DNA from: Pyrocephalus nanus
Taxonomy: Eukaryota; Chordata; Aves; Passeriformes; Tyrannidae
Direction of reading: 5' to 3'
Length of the DNA: 64,000 nucleotides
Assembly (NCBI GenBank): GCA_038380795.1
Contig: CM076281.1
Location: forward strand, 1,860,001-1,924,000
Position 1 is the stretch's first letter. Each line of letters starts with the position of its first letter. Made by a program: the position numbers and the translations under genes. The notes beneath the pieces are model-generated. The model ran no database searches. It had not been told where the DNA came from and saw nothing but the letters and a program-made list of their open reading frames with translations. This document shows, in pieces, positions 13,121 through 24,657 of this stretch.

Positions 13121-13329
13121 GGTCTTGCAACTTTTGGTGTGGGAGTCCAGCACCCTCCTCAGTCATCTCCTTCTCTGAAGGGCTGATTGTGTTGAAGAGT
13201 TTTCCTTCATCCCTCGGGAAGCAGCAGCTCAGGGCACGGCACCCCAATACAGACATCTGCCACGGGAGGGTTTTACTGCTTCTCCTGTCATTGCCACTGC
13301 CAGCTCCTGCAGCAGATTAAACAGATTAA
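13121..13329. other. Short intergenic gap
   Basis: Nothing recognised between the CR1 and the following AT-rich block. Confidence 0.5.
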
Positions 13330-13930
13330 TAGGAGTGATGTAGAGGGAGTGTAAAACCAGTGGCCAAGTGCCACTGAAACAGAGAGGCTGGAGCTGACAT
13401 TTGCAGAAGTAACGTCATGTTATTAAAATAAATTTGGCATGAGGGGAAAATATGTTTGCTTTGCACTTAATAATGGCTATGAGAGCATATTCAAAATCAA
13501 ATATTTGTAAGGCAGCAAGTTGGTGTTTTCTCCTCCCTTTCTCCTCCCCCTTGTCATTCAAAGCCTGTCCTCGTCAGGTTTTAAAGTACATCAGAATGCA
13601 GAGTGGTCATCAGGCCTAAATCTTGAATCTAACTTTGAATTTATATTTGTCTTCAGAAAAATAATCAACCCCAAAACATGAGGCCACAGACTCTGGATAC
13701 ATTTCCAGAAAACTGCTATGCACTGCAATTTTTCTCTCTTTTTTTCCCCACCTTCTGCCGAAACATTGGTTGTATTTTCTCCCTTTATTTATTGGAGTGC
13801 TAAATGGATTATTTCAGTAATAAATCAGGCCCTTTCATTACATTTTTAAGGTGTTGTCACTGTTATGAAGTACAGTGTGCCATCAAAATTAAGCTCAGAT
13901 TGCATTACCACCTATTTTATAGATAGAGAG
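13330..13930. promoter_or_regulatory. Candidate regulatory block, AT-rich
   Basis: Repeat-free AT-rich stretch with TTATTAAAATAAATTTGG near 13420, TTAATAATGG near 13467, repeated TAAATGGATTATTTCAG-type words near 13801 and AAAATTAAGC near 13886. No exon. Enhancer function is inferred from texture and setting. Confidence 0.33.
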
Positions 13931-15760
13931 TTACCTGATGGATTTTTTTTCCAGCAGTCTAAGTAAGCACTTTGTGTCTTTCCTTCCAAGAACAACTAGC
14001 TCCCTACTTTCACAGGAATTTTCTTCTACAAGTTACCAAATTTTCACTCAGGTTGTCTCCCAAATATCTCTGCACTGTGTTTTGAACCAGAGGGATGATA
14101 TTTCTTCCAGCCCTACCTAACTATTCATGTGAATGCAAGGAGTTGTTACAGGCACAAGCAATGCTGGAGCAGAATTACCCCTGTGTCTGGCTCCTCCCTC
14201 ACTTCACAAGGCATAAATCAGGAGAAATTCCACTGAAGTCAGTACAGTTACCTCACAGCCAAAGAAATTGCCTCGATGGCACTGGAACAAGGCAGCCTTT
14301 TGGTTTGCCTGGGTTTGGAACAAAGGTGACTGCAGGAGAGGCTGATTTCCAGGGTAACTTCTCATTGACTTCCTCGGAGTGAGAGTCCATCCTCCTTCCC
14401 CTTCATCATCCTCCCGTTCCACAGCTTCACTGCAAAGGACAAAGAGCATTATTTGGAATCAATTCCCAAACAAACCTTCACCTGTGAGAGAGTTTACTAT
14501 TAACATTCTCTGATAGCCTTGGAAATTTCTACTTGGGTGTTTTAATGTGCAGTAATCATATATGAACTTACATGAATTGTAAGAGTATTAATAATAACCA
14601 TTATTATGTGTGTGTATGTGTGCAGGAGGCAGAGACAGTGCAGGGTAGGCCAGAAAATCCAAATTTAACTCTCTGAGCTGCCACGTGCCATGGTGGTGAG
14701 TGTTCTGATTGCATCTTTAGGAGTATTATGTTTAATACAGAGACCATACAATGGACACAAGATGTGAAGAAAGAGATCCATAACACAGTGTGCTGCTCCA
14801 GGACAGACTGAGCTGCACAGCCCAGGCCAGGCACACCAGATGGATGGGACTTTTGGTCACACAGGTTAAATTCACATCACTGACCAGTCTCCTTACCTCA
14901 GCTCCTGCAATCCTGTCGGGTTTAAGCAATAGGTGGCACTTCAGGAGAGAGTTTCTTCTCAATATCCAAAGCAAGGAGCTTTTCAGCATTCCTCCTCCGT
15001 GCCTTTCCTTTAAATTGACACTAGCGTTTTTACCAGGACTTTTAGTAACCAGAATGTCCCCAAAGAAATGAATAAAAAATGTCTCACCTGCAAATTATAC
15101 AACCCCCTCCAACCTCCACTGTGCCTGCTCCTTCTTCCACCCCCACCGATGCAAACTGGGAGCAATCCAAAGAAATTAGTGACATTACCCTCTGGTAGCC
15201 CAGTGACACTTATGTTCCAATCTTCAGAAAAGTGACTGCAAATCTGCAGGCACGTCTGCCTGGTGCTGCAAAAGTAATTTTAGAAAACTGGCTCCTGCAC
15301 ATTATGGGCGATACTTTGTGAGCCGTCTGTGTCAGTGACCCAGACGCTGCTGCATCCACTGCCAGAGCTGCAGAGCACTTCATTCGTCTTCCCTTTCTGG
15401 CCATGGCACTCAGAGACTGAGATCTGATGTATTATTTAAACTCTGGGTTGTTTTTTTTTTCCCCCCACCTCTCCAACTGCACAGTTTGGGATGGTTGTAC
15501 CACAACGTGCTGCGTCCTCTGGTCTGGAAGTTCGGCACCGAGCACCCTCCAGGAGAGGTGATGGGGCTTTGCAGGGGCTGGGGCACAACTTTGCAGCTTC
15601 CAGGAAAAAAAAGGAGTGATTTCCTTTCAGTGCTCCAAGGCTGACCCTTGCAGGGAAGGGCCGGGCACCCCACGGTGTCTGCCACCCAAAAAACCCAACT
15701 ATTTACAACTCCAAAGTTTTCTCGTTCATTAAAGACAGGGCGGAGGGCCAGGCTGCTCAA
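13931..15760. other. Intergenic; short TG-rich microsatellite near 14607-14624
   Basis: No gene-like open frame or dispersed repeat. One short TGTG tract. Confidence 0.55.
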
Positions 15761-15764
15761 GGAG

Positions 15765-16260
15765 TTAAATGTATTAAGCAATTTACAATTAATATAGAAC
15801 TCATTCCAGAGATATCTACTAGAGAGTACAACAGGGCAATTAACCCACTAATACACTAGGCTATTACATCGCTATGTCTCTTATTTTAGCCCGAGGTGAT
15901 TTGAAACGCATTGGATTAAAGGATATTACAGGAGATAGCATGAAAAATAGCTTAATGTAATGAGCCATCCCGTGATGTCTGCTATTAAAGATGATTTGCA
16001 GTTGAAAACTACAACATACAGTAGTTCAGCCATTTAGAAACATGAGTATATTTAACCCTTCTCTAGCCTGTGTGTCCCTTGGATGAATCGGTGCAAGAGT
16101 TTCTCCCTCACCCCCCCCCCCCCCCACACACACTTCAAATGCCTTTATCTGAGGATTATCAAATGCACCTTATTAAAGTACAATAGTATCTTTGGGAGAT
16201 TGGTGCCTGAGGTTGATAGAAAACCAGTAATCTGCTAATAACTTTTAAAAATAGATCCCC
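15765..16260. promoter_or_regulatory. Candidate regulatory block interrupted by a C15 run
   Basis: Dense TAAT/ATTA words from 15770 to 16060 (for example CAATTAATATAG near 15786 and GGATTAAAGG near 15912). A C15 homopolymer at 16111-16125 follows, then more AT-rich unique sequence to 16260. Non-coding in all frames. A conserved-element origin is inferred. Confidence 0.35.
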
Positions 16261-18489
16261 GAGAGAGTAAATAGGCTATTTGACTGGCGACACGTTCACG
16301 AAATGGGAACTTGTAACAAATTTCTATACTAGCCTCAGGCCTGTCATATCAGTTCCAAACAGTGACCCAGACAGAACTGGGAAACAAAAGCACCTTATCT
16401 TAAAATCTATAACTGTACAGCTTAGCACAGAAACAGCAGCACCCAGGGAGAGGAGGAAAAGCGGCTGGAAAAGTTCCTGCTGATGGAACAGACTTGCCAT
16501 GGAGACCTCTCTGATAGCTCAGCCACACTCTGAGTTTGCACTGCAGGCAGCTCCTCTCCTCTGGTTTGGCCTGACTTTGGTCAGGAAACCAGCACCAAAA
16601 ATCTGGGCATTGAATAAAGGCACCCAGAAGATGTTTTGTTCCCAAAAACCCACCTGAGCAAGCGCTTTCTCTAAGCACAGAGCTTTGGCCATGGGCATCA
16701 CCCATCCTGGGCATCAAGGATGTGCCACTGCCATGGGAGGTGGGTGCCCAAGGCCTTCTTCAGGTGAATTTTAAAACTCTGAGGATGGAGATTCCCTCAT
16801 ATGTCTGGGCTCCTCTTCCAGCACTTGATTACCATCATTAAAAGAGTGCTTATCTTGCATCCAGTCTGAATTATATTCACTGTTGCCTCTTTCATTTTGT
16901 ATAAAACCAGATAGAAGCACCTACAGAAGATCCCTCCAAGCATTACATCTATTGATCTTGAAAGAAAGGGGAGAAATCAAGTGTTCAGCAGGAGCCAAAG
17001 AACCCAAACCTCTCCCAGAGCCCATTATCCCTTTGCAAAACCACACAAGCCAACAACCCCTGCCTGCCTGTGGCTGAGCCAAGGAAGAAAACCCCAAATC
17101 TGCCTGGGCTCAGGTACCCCACAGGCACCAGGGAGAGGGAGCCTGTCCCTTGGTTTGCTCTGGTAACTTTTTATGCTGTTCTTCTAAAAATAACACAGGT
17201 TTTATTACTGATATCTGTGAATATTTTAGCCCAGCTTGCTGCCTGCAAACTGACACCCTTCCAGCCTGGTTGTCTGCTGATTTCAGTTCTCAGGAAAAAT
17301 CACAATGCTGGGAAAACAGTTTCCACCTGACAGTGGGCATTTCTCTTTCTCTCATTTTTGAGCTTTCCTCTCCGACTGAAAATGCTGCAAAATCATTGAA
17401 TTCGTGCTGTCAGTCGTGATGGTTTTTGTCTACGAGACAGGTAAGACTCTGCACTCCCCAGGCACAGTCTCTCTTTTTAACAACCCCATTTACACAGAAA
17501 TAGAGGTGAACTGGCACTTATTTTCCCACCAGAAAAAGGGAGAATTTTTTTCCCCATGTTTCCTGTGAAAAAGTTTCTTTTTTCAACAAATCACAAAGAA
17601 GGAAAAAAAAAAAAACAACATCCTATGCAGCCCATTTAAAATAATCCAGGGGGACCTCTAAGTAAAATACTATGAAAAGAAGATAATTTTCTGGGCAGCT
17701 TTGCATCTGGGTGAGGCATTGCAGAGCTGGGTTATCTCACCTGCCTCAACAGAGACAGTCCCACAGCCACTTCTCACCTTCCCTACCTGTCATCATCTCC
17801 TTCCCCCATGCCACTCTCCCCTCTTCCTCTTGAGGCTGCCTTTCCCTGGCTGAAGAGCTCTGCTTTGCTCTCCATCCTCAAAGGAGGAACAGCCTGGTTT
17901 GGGCTGGGGTGGTCCAGGATTTGGTTGCTGTCAATTGTGATGTCCTCTGGCCTTCTCAGGGAAGCGTTTCCCCCCTGAAACCCAAATAAAAGCACTTGGT
18001 CGTAAAATAATTTTTAGAGGGATCAGATGAGGATTTTTCACATTTTCATAAAAAGTAGGAAAACAATCAGCAGTGCAAAACGGCCCAAACTGACTACACC
18101 TCTCATGGGGAGCACTTTGGGAAGGTGCTTTTCACATGAGGGATAATTGCAGGGGGGTCAACAGGTATGAGAGGGATGGATGATATCATTATGGTTCCTC
18201 CTTTAAAATGATATGTGAAGAATGAGGAAAAGAAGGAGAAAACAAAACAAACAACAAACCTACACAAACAAGAACACAATGAAAAATAAAAACAGAAGAG
18301 GAAAAAAAACCCAAAACCAATAAACACACAAAAAGTGCTTTCAGGCTGAGATTCTCCAGGACCTGAGCTGAGACATTTCTGCACCAAAACAGAAAGAGAA
18401 GACAAAAAAAAGTCCATTTCCCCAACTGACCTCCCTCTGCATCAAGGATTTTAAGCAGAGGGTGGTGTTTTCCACAGACCTTTCTGCAG
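16261..18489. other. Intergenic, nothing firm
   Basis: Mixed sequence with no gene or repeat family. A palindromic word CTTGCCATGGAGAC at 16493-16506 resembles a weak RFX X-box (three mismatches). Confidence 0.5.
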
Positions 18490-18779
18490 GAGCGGGTGGG
18501 AGGAGGTGGTGGGGACCTCCTTCTAATCAAAGAACTTGTCACTGTCACTTTGGTGTTAGCAGATGCCACGAACAATAACCAGGCCCCCGTGCCTCTGCAA
18601 TGCGTTATTAACAGGCTACATTCATTGCTCTCCATCCCTACTCCAACCAGCCTTCCTTTTTTGTTTTACTCCGGGCCACCCGCATCCCAAGCGGCACGGG
18701 AACCTGTCATTTCTCGTTTCCATCCGTGGGAACAAGTGATTTGGGAGAAAGGGAGAGGATGACCAGGGCTTTCTGACCT

Positions 18780-19080
18780 TTTCTCCTTCAATTTGGCTCC
18801 TCTGCCGGGCGAGGAGGAGATGGCAATCACGCTAGGTGGAACCGACAAACTCATCCCCACGTCACTCCCTCACGCCCGCAATCGCCGTGTCACTCAGCAT
18901 CAGGGATTACGGCCCGTGATGGCCCCAATCTGAGAGCAGATTTCCACCTCCCCGTTCCTGGCTGGGTGGGATTGTTTAATTGCCAGTGCATTTATGCTAA
19001 TTGCATAAAAAAAAACCTCGGAGGTTTTGTCGGTTTTCCCCTTTCCGAGCGGGATCGGTGTCTCCCTGCACCTGAGGAAC
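18780..19080. promoter_or_regulatory. Candidate regulatory element with two adjacent palindromes
   Basis: A CpG-containing segment (18800-18925, with CACGTCACT and GGATTACGG words) leads into an AT-rich core. The core holds TTTATGCTAATTGCATAAA at 18991-19009: seven-base inverted arms around a TAATT centre, resembling back-to-back POU/octamer half-sites. Two bases later comes AAAACCTC-G-GAGGTTTT at 19012-19028, a perfect inverted repeat with a one-base spacer. No coding potential. Confidence 0.4.
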
Positions 19081-19119
19081 TCCTCAAGGGGGGCTTGTGG
19101 CTTCTGAGATCACTGTACC

Positions 19120-19262
19120 CTTCACAGCACTTTGTAAATTAATCTGAGGATCTCTCAGAGGAGTGTTATAGTGGTGGGGAAACTGAGGCACAGATGGGCA
19201 ATGGGGCTGTCCCAAAGCCATGGTATAGCTGAGAGGGGCCTGAGCACCAGGTCCCTGCTCTG
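19120..19262 (+). mobile_element. MIR-type (CORE) SINE fragment
   Basis: The words CAGCACTTTGTAAA, GGGGAAACTGAGGCACAGA, TGTCCCAAAGCC and TAGCTGAG occur in the same order and spacing as in the MIR consensus. The copy is old and diverged, in plus orientation. Confidence 0.65.
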
Positions 19263-20300
19263 CTCCCTCCAGGGCTGCCTTGCAGCTCAGCAGATGGGGA
19301 TGGGCAGCAGAGGAAGGCAACTGGGCACCCAGGGGCAACCCCTGACCTGTGCCACCAATAATCCCACAGAGAGAAGAAGAGAGGTATCAACAGCCCTCAC
19401 AGAACTGTCCCCAGAACGTCACGGTCACTCCATGGAGAGGGGGGCCCGGAGCACCCCAGCCAGCCCCAGGCAGTGCCAGCACGGTGATCAACAGAGCAAT
19501 TCATTAACACAAAGAATAGCAGGAAAAATGGACAGACAAGAGGATTCAGTGCTAGGACTGGCATCTCTTACCAGGTCGCTTCCTAGCCCAGCTTCCCAGC
19601 TCTGCTCAGCCTTCAGGGAGGAGTCCTGGACACACCACTCAGATCCATTTATCTGTGATCCTGAACACGAGTGTTGGCCACAGGAACCCAGGGGAGGCAA
19701 TGCCACAGCCCTGGCGAGCTGCACACCAGCAGTGCCACAGCTCAGCCCCAGAGCCAGCACCACTGCACACCCTCCAGCTCCCCACAAACCACCTGCTCTG
19801 CTCCTTGGACAGGGACTGACCATTCCCATTCCACCAGGCAGCTCACACCCTTGGCAAACACCCCTCGATTTGGGGTGGGAATGGTTTATGGTGAATTAGA
19901 GACACCACATTAAAGGGGATTTTCCTAAACTGCTCTGAGTCTCAAAGGATCAAACCCAACACAGACCCGCTGGAGACAAGAACAAAGAACAGCCCTGGCA
20001 TCATTTTAGTCTCTGTAAGTAGTTCTAGGTGAGATATGGTGTTGCAGGACCATATTTCCCTGGTTGGCATGATGCAAAACAGCTGATTTCTCCTACTGCT
20101 TGAGTGGAAAAATGTAGGAAGGCAAAGGGAGTGGAGAGGAGCAAGGGAGAAGGTTTGTAGAGAGAGATCGTCCACAGGAAAACTCCCTTTTTGGAGGGTA
20201 GGAGGGATATTAGTTGGTAACAGCAAGAGCATAGATTTTTGCACTCCTATAAATCATTATTACTGGATGTCCCTGAGGGGATGAGAAGAATGAATCAGTT
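19263..20300. other. Intergenic, nothing recognised
   Basis: A 242-codon open frame (19171-19899, plus) partly overlaps the MIR fragment and has no family resemblance; it reads as a chance GC-rich frame. Confidence 0.55.
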
Positions 20301-20317
20301 ACACACACACACACACA
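20301..20317. repeat. (AC)n microsatellite
   Basis: Uninterrupted AC dinucleotide run of about eight units. Confidence 0.9.
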
Positions 20318-20330
20318 ATGCCAAACTTTC

Positions 20331-20620
20331 AGATGGAGAGAGAAAAAAGAGAAAGAAGAGGGGAAAAAAAATAAAGAGAGAGAGAGGAGACAAAAAGGGG
20401 GAGGATAAAAGAAAAAATATTAAAAGTGTGGGGAAAAAAGAAAAGAGAAAAAAGAGTAAAGAGGAAGAAGGGGAAAATAAAAATGAGAGAGAAAGAAGAG
20501 AAAAAAGTGAAAGAGAAATAGACAAAGGCAGGAGAAAGGGAGGAAGAGAGAGGGAGAGAGAACAAAAGCCAAAGGAGAAGGAGGAAAAGAAAGGGAAGAA
20601 TGAGAAGAAGGGAATGAATG
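20331..20620. repeat. Long polypurine (A/G) tract
   Basis: About 290 bp that are overwhelmingly A and G on the plus strand, with only scattered pyrimidine interruptions. It yields spurious Lys/Glu/Arg-rich frames on plus and Phe/Leu/Ser-rich frames on minus. Such tracts can form triplex (H-DNA) structures. Confidence 0.9.
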
Positions 20621-20683
20621 AACTTTGGAAGCAATTTATAATTCCTTTCAGCTACATCATGAATTGAACATGCAAAAAAATAA

Positions 20684-20735
20684 AAAAAATAAAAAAGAAG
20701 AAAAAAAAAAAAAAGGCAAAAAAGGAAAGGAGGAA
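20684..20735. repeat. A-rich simple repeat
   Basis: A-rich run with interspersed AAT and AAG units and an A-run of about 14 near 20701-20714. Continues the purine-rich character of the preceding tract. Confidence 0.8.
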
Positions 20736-21090
20736 GGGAAAATATTCCGCCTAGCATGCAGATTATCATTTGAAAAGATTCTGTTGCCATGTTTTTGTCC
20801 CTGGGTGATGAAAATGAAATTGTCTGATGTGTGCGCCGTGTTAGATTTACCTTTGCAGGGTTCACCCACAATCAGTAGAGAGGGGTCATGCCACAATATG
20901 TCATCTCACAGCTCCATCACACCAACTCCAATTTATACGAGGAGGTATTATGCATTTCAAAGGAACCCCCTGCGCGTGGCTCTTGTTACTGATCTATATC
21001 ACAGCTCAGCTGAGGGAAGATTAGTTCTGCTGCAAGGGCAACCAGACTTATTTGTTTATGATTATATTCTCCTTAAAGACGCACTATTCC

Positions 21091-21263
21091 TTTTTTTTTT
21101 TTTTTTTTTTTTTTTTAATGTCTAATTTAAAGTGTGTGTTAAAGGCGTTGGGGAGGGGGTGGGATGGAAAAGGTGAGAGAATTCTGCACTCTCCCACAAG
21201 GAAACCTAATAGTCTTAGTCTCCCATGCATCCTGCTCATTAAAAAAAAAAAAAAAAAAAAAAA
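21091..21263. repeat. T26 and A23 runs in inverted orientation
   Basis: A T26 run (21091-21116) and an A23 run (21241-21263) flank about 124 bp of ordinary unique sequence. The two runs are complementary and could pair as arms of a hairpin. The spacer matches no repeat I recognise. Confidence 0.85.
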
Positions 21264-21354
21264 TCTCCATTTAAATGCAAATTTGAGTTTTAGCTGGGGA
21301 CTCCCCCAAAAGCTTCTCTTGGAAGCACCAGGGAAATAGGATTCAGAACCTAAA

Positions 21355-21725
21355 ATGGCTGACAGCAGTCGAACGCCCGCGGAAAACGCTTCCCATCTAA
21401 ACACCCCCGTCCTTCCCCCATCGCCGCCGGTGCCCCCGGGTCCCCGGGATGCCCTCGGACAGCCCGGCTGGCTCCGGCGCAGCATCGCTTATCACCGCTC
21501 TCCGCCGCACGATTGTTTTACCTCGGGCAAACACCACCCCAGCGAGTTAAAACTGATAATATTAGCCTTTCAACTCCTGCTCGCTGTTGCTTTAATCAAC
21601 GTTTTCCCCGAAAGTCGACGGGTTTGTCCCTGATAAAGGCTCTGAAGGATTTAATGAGGCCGCCGAGCGCTGCAGAGCCCGGGGAGCCCCGCGCTGCTCG
21701 CTCCGGCATCCCGAACGTGGCTTTG
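21355..21725. promoter_or_regulatory. Orphan CpG island
   Basis: CpG dinucleotides are dense from about 21370 to 21500 and again from 21655 to 21720, separated by an AT-richer middle with GATA words and a GTCGACGGG. No coding exon, TATA box or known gene start is associated, and the nearest supported gene is over 20 kb away. It could be the promoter of an unannotated non-coding RNA or a developmental CpG-island enhancer. Confidence 0.5.
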
Positions 21726-22940
21726 GTTTTGGGGGGCTCCAGATGACTGTGGACACAAGTCAAACGAGTGTGAAAGCAGAATGAGGGGTTTCTAAATTAA
21801 AAAGGCAAAGCTGTGGGCTGAAGGAGGTGACCTGTGCCTGTTCTTGCAGTGGAAGAGCCTTTGCCTTCCCAGCGAGAGCAGGGCAGGATTTGTGCCGAGC
21901 TCTCACACAGACACTTGTGCTTATCATCGCTGGGCCTGTTTCCGACTCTCCTGCCCATGATTAACGTATCCCTGGTTATAATAAATAGGCCCATTCCCAT
22001 CTAGGAAATAAATGGGTCCAGCGGGGAGCGGAGACACCGACACGCTGCTCTCTGGCCCCATCTCTCGGCATCTGCAGCCCCTCGGCAGAGCGGAGCTTCC
22101 CTGGGAGCAGGGCAGCAAGGGTTGCTCTCACACCTCCGGCTTTCCTCACCTCTCTGTTGAAGGATTTTGCCGAAGTTTGCCAAATCACTACAGGATGGGA
22201 AGCATCGAAGCTGCCGTCGCCTTCCCTTCCATCAGCCACAACAGCTAGAAGTGCAGGCTGGAAGCGATGCACATCTCCACTGCCATCAGCACGAGGGGAC
22301 AAGAGATGAGCAGATAAATGTACACAGAGGAAAATGAGTGTATTAATTAAGGGTGGAACTGGCTTATATTTCACTTGAAACATATCCTACATTTTTATGG
22401 CGTTTCCCCTCACCCTGGGTTTGAGCACTTGGTGGGATGGTGGGGCAGCAGGATGGCTGCAGTACCCACAGGGGTCCCACCCCAAAGAGCTGCCAGTCCC
22501 ACAGCACGTCCCTCTCAGCCTGGGGGCCTGATCCTGCTCATCCATGCAGAGGGAAACCATTGGCATCACCAAACCCCTGTGCATCAGACGAGTGGAGCTC
22601 CCAGCTGCTCACACTCAGTGCTAAATATTTCCTGCTGAAGAGCAAAATCTTTACAGAGTTTACAGAAACTCACTGAGTTCCCTCCTGCACCAGACCTTCA
22701 CTAGAGAAGAACCCAAGTTGCCAAGGGCCAGTCACAGTCCCCAAAACCCAGATTTGTCCAAGAGCTGTTTATCCAACTTGACCAAACCCTCTATACCGGC
22801 CATGGCATCACCTTCCACCACCCTGGGTGAGGCAGCGAGGTGCCCAGGCCTGGTTTTCCAGGAGCTCCTCCTGGGAAAGGAGCCAGCCTTCCCTCTCCCT
22901 GCCATTTCCTCCCTTGTTCTTCGTAAAAACCACACTCATT
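21726..22940. other. Intergenic, nothing recognised
   Basis: Moderately CpG-containing at 22020-22220, then ordinary. No gene or dispersed repeat found. Confidence 0.5.
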
Positions 22941-22944
22941 TCAC

Positions 22945-23300
22945 TACTTTGAAAGCTCATAATATGATGGGTGAAAACAATTAAATGAAATAGACTGGTA
23001 ATACCCATGGGAAAACATTTTTAGATATGATATTACAATCTTGTTTCAAAATTGGATTTTGCCAAGAGGAAATACAGTTTATTATAAAACACATTTTCTT
23101 TTAATTTAATTATATAATCTTTGGCTTCAGAGAAGGGATGCTTAAATCAGACCCATTTAATTTTCAAGTGTATTCACCCATCACCCAGGGCAAATTGGTT
23201 TAAATTAGTAGGTGACTATGTAAGTTCTAGATATGTGTCAGACAAAAATTTATCTGTGAACTCTGTATAAAAGACCATCTACACCAGCAGCACAGCGGCA
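22945..23300. promoter_or_regulatory. Candidate regulatory block with TATA-box match
   Basis: Very AT-rich unique sequence (22960-23240) with many TAAT/ATTA words, including TTTTAATTTAATTATATAAT near 23099. It is followed by an exact TATAAAAG at 23266-23273 on the plus strand. A start site would be expected near 23295-23300, in GC-richer sequence. No coding exon follows, so any transcript would be non-coding. Confidence 0.33.
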
Positions 23301-24474
23301 GAAATTACCAGGGATGAGCAGACAAGTACCTGAAGAGCAGAATTTGCTCTGATTTCAATGACACCCCCCAGAAAACCCGACCCAGGATTATTTTTTATCT
23401 TTGTTAATGTTTTGCCAGATCAGTTCATCACCCTGCATGTCTGCACTATGCCAATAAAACCTGATGACCTGCAGTTAGTTTCTACCAGGTGCATTAAATT
23501 CCCATAACAGGAGCAGATCTTGCTAAGTCTACCATAGCCTCTTCCTTCGCAGAGATTGCATTTCCAGCCTAATGACAGGAGCGGTTTGTTCAGACGCCGC
23601 TGCCGCTGAACCCTCGCTCTGATCCGTCACGGTGACCCGGCACTCCCTGCGCTCTCCCAGCAGCTCAGCGTGGCCAACACTCAGTCAAACCACACAGGTC
23701 TCTCCCCACACCCCACTCATTTTCCCCCTATGGCTGGGTTTCCCCGAGCTGAGCCCGCTTGGGGTTTGTTTGGAATTGGCCAAAGGGAATCCCTCCAATC
23801 CCTCCATCCCCAGGGGTGCAGAGGGCACGGCCCGTGGGTGCTGCGGCTCACGGGGGTTCGGGATAAGACAAGGAGAGGAAATTCCTCAGTTCCTCAATTC
23901 CTCAGCAGAGGGAAAATGCTGCAGTGCAGGCAGGGCTGCACTGTGGGAATAAATAAAAACACGTGGGACGTGGAAGGTGCTTTGCGTGGCAGGTCCCAAA
24001 ATGCTCCACTGAGGTGCTGGCTGGGGGAGGACGAGCTGCCCCACGCTGCCACCACCAGCCCTCAGCTCCTGCAGCCAAACCAGCTCACCCCCTGCATCCC
24101 TGTGTCCCAGAGGTGCCCCCAGCTGTGGGTCACCCTTTGGAAACCTCCTTCTTCAGGCCCATCTGAGCCCTGCCCAGGCTCATCCCCCATCAGCACTCCT
24201 GTATTCACATCTAGTTTTGTGCCCTCTTGCTGATGGCACCAGAAATGGGCACAGTGACCCTCACCTTAAATAAACCACAAAAAGCAGAGTTTCTGCCCTT
24301 GCACCCGGGGCCAGGAACCCAACCAGCACCGGAGGACAGAAAACAAAAGCAGCACCAAAACTCAGTTTGGTTATTTCAACTCCTGCAAGGCTGCTTTGGT
24401 CTTAACAAACAACAATCTACATGCAATTCTCATGCCAGGCAGTGAGCACAGGGGGGATTGGAAGGCACATGAGG
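23301..24474. other. Intergenic, nothing recognised
   Basis: Includes a small CpG cluster near 23580-23660. Open frames here have no recognisable domain. Confidence 0.5.
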
Positions 24475-24652
24475 AGCTGCTGAAGCACTGGAACAGGCTG
24501 CCCAGGGCAGGGGTGGAGTCACCATCCCTGGAGGGATTCAAAAAGCCATGTAGATGTGGCATGGGGGGACATGGGCTTGGCAGTGCAGGCGGAATGGTTG
24601 GACTCGATGGTCCTAAAGATCTTTTCCAACCTAAATGATTCTGTGATTTTAT
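24475..24652 (+). mobile_element. CR1 LINE 3' end (copy 1)
   Basis: Contains CTGCCCAGGGCAGGGGTGGA, GTCACCATCCCTGGAGG, TTGGACTCGATGG and the terminal TTTTCCAACCTAAATGATTC, TGTGATTTT words of CR1 in plus orientation. 5'-truncated. Confidence 0.92.
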
Positions 24653-24657
24653 ATATA

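Noticed and set aside
12296..13320. Overlapping 236- and 235-codon plus-strand frames
   Set aside because: They run through an antisense CR1 copy; no retrotransposon domain or host protein is encoded in that direction.
20239..20667. Lys/Glu/Arg-rich 142-codon frame and Phe/Leu/Ser-rich minus-strand frame
   Set aside because: Direct product of the polypurine tract.
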